A program made the position numbers and the translations under genes. A DNA stretch of 64,000 nt from Dyella kyungheensis (GTDB lineage Bacteria; Pseudomonadota; Gammaproteobacteria; Xanthomonadales; Rhodanobacteraceae), in the NCBI RefSeq assembly GCF_016905005.1, contig NZ_JADIKC010000003.1, positions 496,001 through 560,000 on the forward strand, in the 5' to 3' direction. Position 1 is the stretch's first letter. Every line of letters begins with the position of its first letter. The notes under the pieces were generated by a model. The model was given only the letters and a program-made list of their open reading frames with translations. It was not told the origin of the DNA and ran no database searches. This document shows, in pieces, positions 38,698 through 46,749 of this stretch.

Positions 38698-39344
38698 TAC
38701 GCCGAGTCGAAGCCGAGGGCGTGACGGAGTCGTCCCCGCGACGACTGTACGCTGGCGGTTCATCCACGGTGGTAGCGGATGTCGATACGTCCGTCGTTCC
38801 CATGGGTGATGACGAGGCCTATCGAGACGGATACGAAGAAGGCTTCGCTGCCGGCGATGCGGATGCGAGGCGCATGGCGGAACAGCGCATGGTTGAGCTG
38901 GAGACGGCTGCTGCGCAACGGTTGGAGGAGGCGCAACAGGCCGTCGAGCGCGAGCAGCAACGGCTTGCAGCGCTGGCGGACACGCTGGAGCAGGGCTTGC
39001 GCCAGCATGCATCGGAGATTGAAGCAACGGCCTGCGAGCTTGCCATTGCCGGTTGGCAACATGCCTTCGGAAGCGCGGCGGAGGATCGTGGTCTGCTGCA
39101 GAGGATGATCCGGGCGCTTCTCGAGGAGCATCGCGCGAAGGCAATGTCCGTCCATGTGTCGACGGAAGATCGACCGTTGTTGCCTGAGCGCATCGATGGC
39201 ATGGAGCTGGTCGAGGACAACGCCTTGAAAACGGGCGAATGCCGCGTGCAGACCGCTCACGGCAATGTGGAGAGTTCCCTGCGCATGCGTTTGCGTGGGA
39301 TATGCGAGGCCATGTTCGCCGCGATGGGAGTGCCGTCCGAATGA
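38694..39344 (+). CDS. fliH: Flagellar ATPase regulator FliH
   Basis: A 216-residue protein from GTG 38694, overlapping the previous stop by four bases. It has the FliH-type layout: an N-terminal variable part, YRDGYEEGFAAGDADARRMA, a long coiled coil rich in alanine, glutamate and glutamine (about residues 60-115), and a C-terminal globular domain with ACELAIAGWQHAF and the closing LRMRLRGICEAMF. FliH holds FliI at the C ring and export gate. Length is normal. Confidence 0.88.
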   Translation: MIRRVEAEGVTESSPRRLYAGGSSTVVADVDTSVVPMGDDEAYRDGYEEGFAAGDADARRMAEQRMVELETAAAQRLEEAQQAVEREQQRLAALADTLEQGLRQHASEIEATACELAIAGWQHAFGSAAEDRGLLQRMIRALLEEHRAKAMSVHVSTEDRPLLPERIDGMELVEDNALKTGECRVQTAHGNVESSLRMRLRGICEAMFAAMGVPSE

Positions 39345-40675
39345 GCCCTTCCGCCGTCCTTGAACGCTACGCAGGTGAACTCGCGCGTCGACCCATGTCG
39401 GCGGGCGTTGGGCGGCTGCTCAGCTTCAATGGTCTGGTGATCGAGGCCAGTGGACCTGACGTCAGGATCGGCGAGTTGTGCGAAGTGGAAAACGGTGACC
39501 CTGCACAGGCCATTCGCGCCGAAGTAGTGGGATTCCGCGAAGGCAACGTGCTGCTGATGCCGTTCGGCCATCCTCGTGGCGTGGCGGCAGGCGCCAGGAT
39601 CCGCGCGCTGCGACGCGTGCTGCAGGTGCCGGTGGGTCGAGGGTTCATGGGGCGCGTGATTGACGCATTCGGTCAGCCCATCGACGGTGGCGGTCCCATC
39701 GCAGCCGAAGCGATGGCAGATATCGCCCGGCCTCCCATCAATCCGTTATTGCGCGCACCGCTCGATACTGCGCTCGAGACCGGGGTGCGCTCGATCGATG
39801 TGGCGCTTCCCATGGCGCGCGGTCAACGCATGGGCGTCTTTGCGGGAAGCGGCGTGGGCAAGAGCACCTTGCTCGGCATGATGACCAGGCACGTCAACGC
39901 GGATGTCGTGGTGGTGGTCCTGGTGGGCGAGCGTGGGCGCGAGGTAGGTGAGTTCATCGACGAGACGCTGGGCACGGTAGGGCGTTCTCGTGCCGTGATG
40001 GTGGTGGCGACGGCCGACGAGCCGGCACTGGTGCGCACCAATGCCGTGCATACCGGACATGCCATCGCCGAGTATTTCCGCGACCTGCGGATGAACGTAT
40101 TGCTGATCGTCGACTCCATCACGCGCTTCGCCATGGCGCAGCGCGAGGTCGGGCTGGCGGTGGGTGAGCCACCCACGTCACGCGGCTATCCGCCATCGGT
40201 GTTCAATCTGCTGCCGCAGATCCTGGAGCGCGGTGGGCGTATGCGTGCCGGCGGTTCCATTTCTGCGATCTACAGCGTGCTGGTGGAGGGCGACGATATG
40301 AACGAGCCTATTGCCGATCACATGCGCGCGATCCTCGATGGTCACGTGGTGCTTTCGCGCGATCTCGCGGCGCGCGGGCAACTTCCGGCCATCGACCTGA
40401 TGTCGAGCGTGAGTCGACTCGCTTCCAAGGTGACCCGTCCCGACGAGCTGGATCTCGCCCGTCGCGTGAAGTCGATTATCACCACCTACGAGTCGTCGCG
40501 CGACCTGATCGACATGGGCGCGTACCAGGCGGGTGCCAACAGTGCGATCGACGAGGCCATTGTGTTGTATCCCGCCATCGTCCGGGCGCTTTGCCAAACG
40601 CCCGAGCAGCGATCGTCGCGCCAGGAGAGCATCCAACTTCTCGGCCGGATCGTTTCCGGCGAGCGTGCCGCATGA
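39341..40675 (+). CDS. fliI: Flagellum-specific ATPase FliI
   Basis: A 444-residue ATPase from ATG 39341, overlapping fliH by four bases. Walker A is GSGVGKST at residues 169-176 and Walker B lies in LLIVDSITRFAMAQREVGLA near residue 255. Also present are LRAPLDTALETGVRSIDVAL and GEPPTSRGYPPSVFNLLPQI, all standard for FliI/SctN. It should form the hexamer that unloads export substrates from chaperones. All catalytic motifs are intact. It overlaps fliJ. Confidence 0.97.
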   Translation: MSPSAVLERYAGELARRPMSAGVGRLLSFNGLVIEASGPDVRIGELCEVENGDPAQAIRAEVVGFREGNVLLMPFGHPRGVAAGARIRALRRVLQVPVGRGFMGRVIDAFGQPIDGGGPIAAEAMADIARPPINPLLRAPLDTALETGVRSIDVALPMARGQRMGVFAGSGVGKSTLLGMMTRHVNADVVVVVLVGERGREVGEFIDETLGTVGRSRAVMVVATADEPALVRTNAVHTGHAIAEYFRDLRMNVLLIVDSITRFAMAQREVGLAVGEPPTSRGYPPSVFNLLPQILERGGRMRAGGSISAIYSVLVEGDDMNEPIADHMRAILDGHVVLSRDLAARGQLPAIDLMSSVSRLASKVTRPDELDLARRVKSIITTYESSRDLIDMGAYQAGANSAIDEAIVLYPAIVRALCQTPEQRSSRQESIQLLGRIVSGERAA

Positions 40676-41121
40676 ACTCGCGCGACCTGAAGGTTCGCGA
40701 GACGATGGCACGTGTCGCGCGCGTTCGTGACCAGCGAGCGGCCTCCCGTTTGTCGGCAGCGATCACAGCCGAGCAGCAAAAGAAAGACGCATGCGACGGG
40801 TTGACCCGGTCGCGCGACGATGTACGCGAGGCCAGTGAGCGTTGCCTGGAACAGAGCTCGCGTCTTGACCTTGCGCGCTACGCCTTGCTAGCCGACCTGC
40901 AGGGCATTCTTGATACGCAGGTTGCCCATGCCGAGCATTCGCTCGCGTCGGCCGTTGCCGAGCGTGAACTGCGTACCTCGGAGCGCCTCATGACCCGATC
41001 GCGACATGAACGGGCCGACGAAGAAGCCGTTCGCTACCGCAGCGCGATGCATCAGGACATAGAGAAGAAGCAGTCGGAACAGTCGGTGGAGTTGTGGTTG
41101 CAGCATGGGGACGCCGCATGA
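40672..41121 (+). CDS. fliJ: Export stalk/chaperone protein FliJ
   Basis: A 149-residue protein from ATG 40672, overlapping fliI (ATGA). It is almost wholly helical and charged, with heptad-like patterns such as SAAITAEQQKKDACDGLTRS and AVAERELRTSERLMTRSRHE, as expected for the two-stranded coiled coil of FliJ that projects through the FliI ring. Sequence identity to any FliJ is hard to judge by eye because the family diverges strongly; the assignment relies on position, length and coiled-coil character. Confidence 0.8.
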   Translation: MNSRDLKVRETMARVARVRDQRAASRLSAAITAEQQKKDACDGLTRSRDDVREASERCLEQSSRLDLARYALLADLQGILDTQVAHAEHSLASAVAERELRTSERLMTRSRHERADEEAVRYRSAMHQDIEKKQSEQSVELWLQHGDAA

Positions 41122-41954
41122 CAGACATCTCGCAGATCGATGGCGGCCGGATCGGCCAGGCCGCTGTACCGCAACGGCAAGCATCACGCGACTTCAGTGA
41201 GGAACTCGCGCGGGATCACCGCTTGCACGAGTTCGACAACAGGTCCGATCATGCGGCGGAGGCGCCGTCCCTGTCTGCGGACACGGTGCAACCCGCGGCC
41301 AACACCCAAGGCGAGTCGCCCGCGGCGTTGCAGCTGACATGGATGGGTGGCAGCGAAACGTCGGCAACGATCCGTCTTTTGCAGCAAATGGCCGTTCAAC
41401 CCATCGGTCAGCTGGGTGCTGTGCGGAATGCGCGCGTGTTCGGCGTGCATTTGCTGGCCGGGGCGTATCTGTCCGAAGTGGACGCGTCCGAACCGAGCGG
41501 CACCGCAGGAGACGTCAACGGCGGCGCGCCCAAGACCGTCGACCCGTCAGGGCAGATGGCGTTGACCAGCGCCGAAGCGAAAGCGAGCGCTGCTGCGCTA
41601 TCGGCTGTACCGAGTATGGATGTCCAGGCACAGGCTTCGCCCGCGATATCGGACACCGTGGCTGTTGCTTTGTCTTCCCATGGCAACGCTGCCTTGGACA
41701 ACGTCGCTCATGGCGTTGCCGGTGCCGGCACGCTGGCCCATTGGGTAGATCGCCTGTTGCGCTACTCGCGCCAACCCGACGGAAGCTCGGTGGCCTGGTT
41801 GCGGGACTTCCGCGTTAGCGAAGACCAGGTGCCAGCGCTGATCTCCGCAGTACTCCAGCATGCAAGCCAGCTCGGGATGACGCCCGGGCGAATCATGTTG
41901 AACGGCCGGGAAGTGTGGCCATCGACCCAAAACACGCAGGGAGAACAGGAATGA
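41118..41954 (+). CDS. Protein in the FliK (hook-length control) position
   Basis: A 278-residue protein from ATG 41118 that overlaps fliJ and flgD. The first 200 residues are alanine, serine, glutamine and threonine-rich and look disordered, as in FliK ruler regions. The last 70 residues are folded (HWVDRLLRYSRQPDGSSVAW, then QVPALISAVLQHASQLGMTP and RIMLNGREVW). Its place between fliJ and flgD is where fliK usually sits, and FliK proteins vary widely, but the usual C-terminal hook-switch domain was not recognised. It may be a divergent FliK or a system-specific substrate. Confidence 0.55.
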   Translation: MTDISQIDGGRIGQAAVPQRQASRDFSEELARDHRLHEFDNRSDHAAEAPSLSADTVQPAANTQGESPAALQLTWMGGSETSATIRLLQQMAVQPIGQLGAVRNARVFGVHLLAGAYLSEVDASEPSGTAGDVNGGAPKTVDPSGQMALTSAEAKASAAALSAVPSMDVQAQASPAISDTVAVALSSHGNAALDNVAHGVAGAGTLAHWVDRLLRYSRQPDGSSVAWLRDFRVSEDQVPALISAVLQHASQLGMTPGRIMLNGREVWPSTQNTQGEQE

Positions 41955-42370
41955 GCGTCGAGGCTATCGGTAGCCAGTTGGACACGTCCACGCCTTCGAC
42001 GATGCCGAACTCCGGCATCAACGAGCAGGACTTCATCAAGCTGTTCGTGAGCGAGCTCCAGTTTCAGGATCCTATGCAGCCGCTCGACAACAGTCAGTTC
42101 CTCACCCAGCTTGCGCAGTTCGTGAGCATTGAACAGCAGAGCGAGCAGGTCACGGGCATCAACAACCTGCTTTCGGTGGATTCGTCGTACCAGTCGCTGA
42201 GTCTGCTGAACCACAGTGTGCAAGTGACCAACCAGGATGGCTCGACGACCACCGGCAAGGTGACGGGCATCCAGTACAGCTCCAGTGGTGTCGAACTGAC
42301 GGTGACCACTTCCACCAGCCAAGTGCTCACCAGCATCGCCCTTTCCCAGATCCAGCTGGTCACCCCTTAA
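41951..42370 (+). CDS. flgD: Hook-cap scaffold protein FlgD, short form
   Basis: A 139-residue protein from ATG 41951, overlapping the previous stop. The N-terminal half has the FlgD signature DFIKLFVSELQFQDPMQPLD, then NSQFLTQLAQFVSIEQ. Typical FlgD is about 220 residues with Ig-like and tudor-like domains. Here, after residue 75, only a short beta-rich tail remains (SLLNHSVQVTNQDGSTTTGK, ending in ALSQIQLVTP). The essential export and hook-binding part is therefore kept, and the cap body is reduced. Confidence 0.92.
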   Translation: MSVEAIGSQLDTSTPSTMPNSGINEQDFIKLFVSELQFQDPMQPLDNSQFLTQLAQFVSIEQQSEQVTGINNLLSVDSSYQSLSLLNHSVQVTNQDGSTTTGKVTGIQYSSSGVELTVTTSTSQVLTSIALSQIQLVTP

Positions 42371-42382
42371 GGAGAGACCGTC

Positions 42383-43549
42383 ATGCCTTCGATCATGCAG
42401 TCGCTGTACAACAGCGTGTCGGGAATGTTCACGTTCTCGCAGACGCTCAATACGATCAGCAACAACATCAGCAACATGAACACGCCCGGCTTTCGCGGGA
42501 GTGAATCGTTCCTTGAGAACGTGATGGGCGATGACGGCACCAAGGTGGCCGGTACGGGCGAGAACCTTTCCGAAGGTCAGATCGAGCAGACCAATACCAG
42601 CACCGACGTGGCGATCAACGGCGAAGGCCTGTTCATCCTCAAGGATTCGCAGGGCAACACGTACTACACGCGATCAGGGCAGTTTGAGTTCAACAGCGAT
42701 GGCGTGCTCGTCGACTCGGTCAATAGTTACCAGGTGCAGGGATATGACGCCTCCGGTAACTATGGGTCGATCAACATCTCCGCTCTGAAAACGCTTCCTG
42801 CACAGGCGACGTCCAGCGTCAACATCACCGGCAACATCGCACCGGGCGATCCCTCGGAGAAGGTGAGCAACATCACTGTCTACGACGCGCAGGGAACGTC
42901 CCACGTACTCACTCTCACGCTGACCAACAACACGTCGAAGACGGCCGGAGACTGGCTTGCTTCGGTCACCGACAGCACGGGTGCAACGATCGGTACGGGC
43001 GATGTGCGCTTCAGCACGGCGTTCACCCCGGTGGCAGGTTTCAACACATTCACCATCAATCCCTCGCTGGGTGGCGCGTCTCAGGCGATCACCTTCAACT
43101 TCGGCACGCCCGGTGGACAAAGCGGTGCAACAGACATCCAGGGATCACCGACAAGTCTCGCCGCGCAGGTGGCGGACGGCCATGGCGTCATCGGCATTAC
43201 CTCCTATGCCTTCGACCAGAACGGCGTGGTGCAGCTGACCTATGCCGACAGCGAGGTGAAGGCGGGTCCCCAACTGGCCCTGGCGTCCTTCGAGGACGAG
43301 CGATCGCTGCAGGCCATTCAGGGGAACCTGTACACGCCTCCGTCCGACCAGACGGCCCAGATCGGTCGTGCGAATACGGGCATCCTCGGTGGTATCGAGG
43401 GAAGCAGCCTCGAGATGTCCAACGTGGACCTCACGCAGGAGCTTGCCGAGATGATCGTCATCCAGCGTGGCTACCAGGCCAGCTCGCGTGTGATGACCGT
43501 ATCGGGCGACATGCTGCAGCAGCTCTACGACTCCACGCGCGGAAGCTAA
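42383..43549 (+). CDS. flgE: Hook protein FlgE
   Basis: A 388-residue axial protein with GGAGAG upstream. The N terminus (MPSIMQSLYNSVSGMFTFSQ, then ISNNISNMNTPGFRGS) and the C terminus (GSSLEMSNVDLTQELAEMIV, then IQRGYQASSRVMTVS) are typical of FlgE. The D1/D2 middle (SVNITGNIAPGDPSEKVSNI, then TVYDAQGTSHVLTLTLTNN) is also FlgE-like. The length is close to the usual 400, so a normal-diameter hook can be expected. No flgK or flgL is found after it. Confidence 0.96.
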   Translation: MPSIMQSLYNSVSGMFTFSQTLNTISNNISNMNTPGFRGSESFLENVMGDDGTKVAGTGENLSEGQIEQTNTSTDVAINGEGLFILKDSQGNTYYTRSGQFEFNSDGVLVDSVNSYQVQGYDASGNYGSINISALKTLPAQATSSVNITGNIAPGDPSEKVSNITVYDAQGTSHVLTLTLTNNTSKTAGDWLASVTDSTGATIGTGDVRFSTAFTPVAGFNTFTINPSLGGASQAITFNFGTPGGQSGATDIQGSPTSLAAQVADGHGVIGITSYAFDQNGVVQLTYADSEVKAGPQLALASFEDERSLQAIQGNLYTPPSDQTAQIGRANTGILGGIEGSSLEMSNVDLTQELAEMIVIQRGYQASSRVMTVSGDMLQQLYDSTRGS

Positions 43550-43552
43550 GGC

Positions 43553-44326
43553 ATGACAGAGCTCAGGTTTGGATGGTTGAGCGAGTCGCGGCGCGCCGCG
43601 TTGCGATCGCTCATTGCGAGCGAAGTGCTGCAATGGTCGCGTGACTGGTGCATTGGGCATTCCGTAGCGCAGGTCGACGTTCGCGCTGCCGACCCGTGGG
43701 ACGGCGACGTCGCCAAAGAACGTTTGCGCGGCGTCGATGGTGCCGCCGGCACGTTGGCATTTCTGCTCGAAGAGAGCACCGAAAGATCGTGGGGAACCCA
43801 TTTGTCAGCGTTGCCGCCTGCCGACGAATCAGCGTTGGCGGCGAGTCTTGGCGCGGAATCCCTGCAGGACCTCGCGGCACGATTGCTTCGACGGGCCGGC
43901 GTGCGCGATCCACTCGAGCTGAGTGATCTGACACCCGCTCGCGCCTTGTCCGCTGAGTGCTTCGGCGCTTACGCGGCAACCATCGAAGTGGCGGACGTTG
44001 CCTGGAACGTGGCGCTGGATCGTCGTCTAGCCGACAGGCTTGCCCCGCCGGAGCCCTCCAAACCGGTGTTGCTCGCTTCGCGCGATGCGGCGGTGGGGAA
44101 CACGGCTGTTTCGGTAAGCGCGGTCATGACGTTTGGAAGCGTGAGCCTGGCCGCTATCACGGGCCTGCGCGTGGGGGAAATTCTGGTCGGAGACCGCGAA
44201 CTGCACCAGCCCGTCGAGGTTCGTGTAGGCACTCGCGGGGCGATAGCCATCGGATCACTCAAACAGCAGGCGAAGAAACGCGCCATCACCCTGACCGGAC
44301 CTCATGCCAAGGAATCACATCCATGA
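43553..44326 (+). CDS. FliM/SctQ-like C-ring protein, reduced
   Basis: A 257-residue protein three bases after flgE, overlapping fliN. The C-terminal 80 residues form a SpoA (surface presentation of antigens) domain: VSVSAVMTFGSVSLAAITGL and RVGEILVGDRELHQPVEV. Its place before fliN is that of fliM. Flagellar FliM is about 330 residues and begins with a CheY-binding peptide containing LSQxEIDALL; here the protein begins MTELRFGWLSESRRAAL, with no such peptide. It is therefore closer in design to the injectisome protein SctQ and is unlikely to take part in switching by CheY. Confidence 0.75.
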   Translation: MTELRFGWLSESRRAALRSLIASEVLQWSRDWCIGHSVAQVDVRAADPWDGDVAKERLRGVDGAAGTLAFLLEESTERSWGTHLSALPPADESALAASLGAESLQDLAARLLRRAGVRDPLELSDLTPARALSAECFGAYAATIEVADVAWNVALDRRLADRLAPPEPSKPVLLASRDAAVGNTAVSVSAVMTFGSVSLAAITGLRVGEILVGDRELHQPVEVRVGTRGAIAIGSLKQQAKKRAITLTGPHAKESHP

Positions 44327-44628
44327 ATGATCTAGTTGTAGCACCCATCGAACTCGAGGAAGCGACGGATAGCGTTGCCGGCAGCGGAGCACTCTTTCAT
44401 CGCGACCTATCCATGCTCGGCCATGTGAACGTGAAGCTGGACGTCCATCTCGGCAACGCCGAGGTGAGCGTTGATCGTCTGTTCTCCATGGCCAAGGGCG
44501 AAACCCTGGTGCTGGATGCCTCGCTCGATGCGCCGGTCATCCTGCAACTGGATGGCAAGCCGATCGCACGAGGGCAGCTCCTGGCCGTAGGCGATCATTT
44601 CGGCCTGAAGATCACCGAAATCCTGTGA
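44323..44628 (+). CDS. fliN: C-ring protein FliN
   Basis: A 101-residue protein from ATG 44323, overlapping the previous stop by four bases. After a variable 28-residue start it is a single SpoA domain: LSMLGHVNVKLDVHLGNAEV, then LVLDASLDAPVILQLDGKPI and ARGQLLAVGDHFGLKITEIL, the standard FliN pattern with the final G-L-KIT-I. It would form the base of the C ring and a docking point for FliH. Length is normal. Confidence 0.93.
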   Translation: MNDLVVAPIELEEATDSVAGSGALFHRDLSMLGHVNVKLDVHLGNAEVSVDRLFSMAKGETLVLDASLDAPVILQLDGKPIARGQLLAVGDHFGLKITEIL

Positions 44629-44645
44629 CGTCCGGAGCCTGACGC

Positions 44646-45011
44646 ATGCTGTTGTTTTTCGCCGCCACCGCGCTGACGGATCCGGCCATTCCCTATCGAA
44701 CGACGCCTGCCGTGCCGGCAGGCAGTCTCGCCTCATCCCTGGTCATCGTCGGTGTGGTTCTGGTTGCACTTGTCGTCGCTGCCGCTTACGCGCGGCGTCG
44801 AGGCTGGATGGCGAAGCTTGGGGTGAGCGCGAAGACGTCGCCGACCGACGGTATACAAGTGAATGCCTCTTGCCGGTTGAGCATGAGTTCCACCGCCTAT
44901 GTGCTCCGCTACAAGGGCAAGGAGTTCCTCGTGGTGGAAAGCGCACGTGGGACGAACGCCACCGTCGCCAACATGGATGGCAGTGCATCCCCGGAAGGAG
45001 TGATCCAGTGA
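44646..45011 (+). CDS. fliO: Export gate assembly protein FliO
   Basis: A 121-residue membrane protein with one hydrophobic segment near residues 28-50 (SSLVIVGVVLVALVVAAAYA) and a short cytosolic part with LSMSSTAYVLRYKGKEFLVV, which matches the beta-rich tail of FliO. FliO helps assemble the FliP ring. The family is poorly conserved; position before fliP and the topology support the call. It overlaps fliP. Confidence 0.82.
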   Translation: MLLFFAATALTDPAIPYRTTPAVPAGSLASSLVIVGVVLVALVVAAAYARRRGWMAKLGVSAKTSPTDGIQVNASCRLSMSSTAYVLRYKGKEFLVVESARGTNATVANMDGSASPEGVIQ

Positions 45012-45751
45012 AGGGAATCCACAAAGGCATGCTTCTGGGCGCCGCCGCCGTCGCCTGCCTCGCTTCCGGCGTCGCGTGGTGCGACCCCGTGCAGGACGCC
45101 ATGCAACACGCCATGGGCGATGACTATTCGCCCATCCTGCGCTCGTTCCTTGTCTTGTCGGCGCTGTCATTCATCCCGTTGCTGGTGATCTCGCTAACGT
45201 CATTCACGCGCATCGTCGTGGTGCTTTCGTTGCTGCGCAGCGCACTCGGCTTGCAGCAGACGCCACCGAACAGCGTCCTTGTCACGCTCGCGATCTTCCT
45301 CACGTTGTTCGCGATGAATCCCGTTTTCCAGGCGGCCAAAGAGAAGGGCGTGGACCCGTACGTCAGGCATGAGATCCCCGCGGACGCCGCCATGATGCGC
45401 ACATTCGAGCCGTTCAAGGTGTTCATGATCAGGCAGACGAGGGAGGAAGATCTCGCCGCGGTCGTGCGCATGACGCGAAAGCCACTTCCGAAGACCATGG
45501 ATGACGTACAGCCGCTTCAGCTTGTACCCGCATTCATGCTCAGCGAGCTTCGCACTGCATTCCAAATTGGCTTCGTCATCTTCCTTCCATTTCTTCTCAT
45601 CGACCTGGTTGTTGCGGCCATCCTGATGGCGCTTGGCATGATCATGCTCCCGCCGTCGACGATCAGTCTGCCCCTGAAGATATTGCTGTTCCTGCTCATC
45701 AATGGGTGGACCTTGACGGCACAAGCGTTACTCAGCGGATACAACGTCTAA
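45008..45751 (+). CDS. fliP: Flagellar export gate protein FliP
   Basis: A 247-residue membrane protein from GTG 45008, overlapping fliO. It has a cleavable signal peptide (VACLASGVAWCDP), as usual for FliP, then the family core SFIPLLVISLTSFTRIVVVL, SLLRSALGLQQTPPNSVLVT and LAIFLTLFAMNP, plus the late LMALGMIMLPPSTISLPLKI motif. It forms the pentameric gate with FliQ and FliR, which lie at the other end of the operon. No defects were seen. Confidence 0.97.
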   Translation: MKGIHKGMLLGAAAVACLASGVAWCDPVQDAMQHAMGDDYSPILRSFLVLSALSFIPLLVISLTSFTRIVVVLSLLRSALGLQQTPPNSVLVTLAIFLTLFAMNPVFQAAKEKGVDPYVRHEIPADAAMMRTFEPFKVFMIRQTREEDLAAVVRMTRKPLPKTMDDVQPLQLVPAFMLSELRTAFQIGFVIFLPFLLIDLVVAAILMALGMIMLPPSTISLPLKILLFLLINGWTLTAQALLSGYNV

Positions 45752-45754
45752 GCA

Positions 45755-46471
45755 ATGGAAGCCATCGCTCTGGAGGCCACGGAACTTTCGTTGTGGCTGA
45801 AATTGCGCGAAGCGGGCGACCCCATGGCGCGCGACGCCTTGATCGTTAAGTACGCACCCTGGGCTCGAAATGTCGCGCGCGGCATCTACGTACGTGTGTA
45901 TCTCCTCAGAGATGCATGGGAAGATTGCGCCCAGAACGCTCTGATCGGCTTGATGGAGTCGATAGACCGCTTTCAACCCGACCGTGGTGTGAGCTTCCAA
46001 CTCTATGCCCGGCATCGTGTACGGGGAGCCGTGTTCAACGGTCTTCGCCTTATCAAGGAAGATCTGGCGAAGGCCGCGCGACGCACGGATGACGATGTCC
46101 GCGACAGGACCGATTCGCTACTGGATTCCGGCAACGACTCGATCGACCCACTGGAGAGCTTCGTGTCGATGACCGTTGGCCTGGGGCTTGGCTATTTGCT
46201 GGAGTCCAACTCCGTTCCAGACTCGGCAGAGGCTTCGGACGCTTATTCCTTCCTGGAGCGTGAACAGCTCTCGCGGGCAGTAGTTACGGCACTCGATCAA
46301 TTGCCGGAGCGCGAGCATCTCATTCTGGTGATGCATTATTTCCACCATGCGCCATTCGTGCAAATTGCCGACGAGCTCAAGGTGACGAAGGGCCGTGTCT
46401 CTCAATTGCACAGGCAGGGCTTAAATAGGCTTCGGGAAAGCCTTGGAAAGCAAATGAACGAAAATTTATAA
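45755..46471 (+). CDS. fliA: FliA-type flagellar sigma factor (sigma-28 family)
   Basis: A 238-residue sigma-70-family protein three bases after fliP. Region 2 is visible in LIVKYAPWARNVARGIYVRV, then AWEDCAQNALIGLMESIDRF and GVSFQLYARHRVRGAVFNGL; region 4.2 is in FVQIADELKVTKGRVSQLHR. This matches the FliA/WhiG branch. A dedicated sigma factor at the end of the operon suggests it transcribes targets elsewhere or its own operon. No flgM anti-sigma gene is in the window. No clear terminator was seen just downstream. Confidence 0.92.
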   Translation: MEAIALEATELSLWLKLREAGDPMARDALIVKYAPWARNVARGIYVRVYLLRDAWEDCAQNALIGLMESIDRFQPDRGVSFQLYARHRVRGAVFNGLRLIKEDLAKAARRTDDDVRDRTDSLLDSGNDSIDPLESFVSMTVGLGLGYLLESNSVPDSAEASDAYSFLEREQLSRAVVTALDQLPEREHLILVMHYFHHAPFVQIADELKVTKGRVSQLHRQGLNRLRESLGKQMNENL

Positions 46472-46749
46472 AGTGTGAATGTTTTGGGCTCGGCAGCTGC
46501 TGTAGCCGCACGCCCGACTCGTTGAGCTCCGCCAAGGCAGTGATGACTGCTGAGGCAACACCAGAGGGCTATCGTGACGCAGATATGCTGCTCGATGGAA
46601 AGCCTCCTACGACAAAGGTTCGCCGCTGAGTTCCGCTAATGCCCCAATGCGGACATCCGATTTGACCAGGAAGGTCTATCTCAGCCTCGAGCGCCTCACA
46701 AACCGATAGGACCTTCGCGTCCTCGTGTACGGCAATTAGCCGTCCGTTC
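46472..46749. other. Gap downstream of the flagellar-type operon
   Basis: This 278-base stretch contains no gene I can support. A minus-strand frame reading GRLIAVHEDAKVLSVCEALE, running from about 46745 to 46620, looks somewhat protein-like but has no start of its own. It could be the remnant of a gene cut off from its 5' end. No transposon end was seen. Confidence 0.35.
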
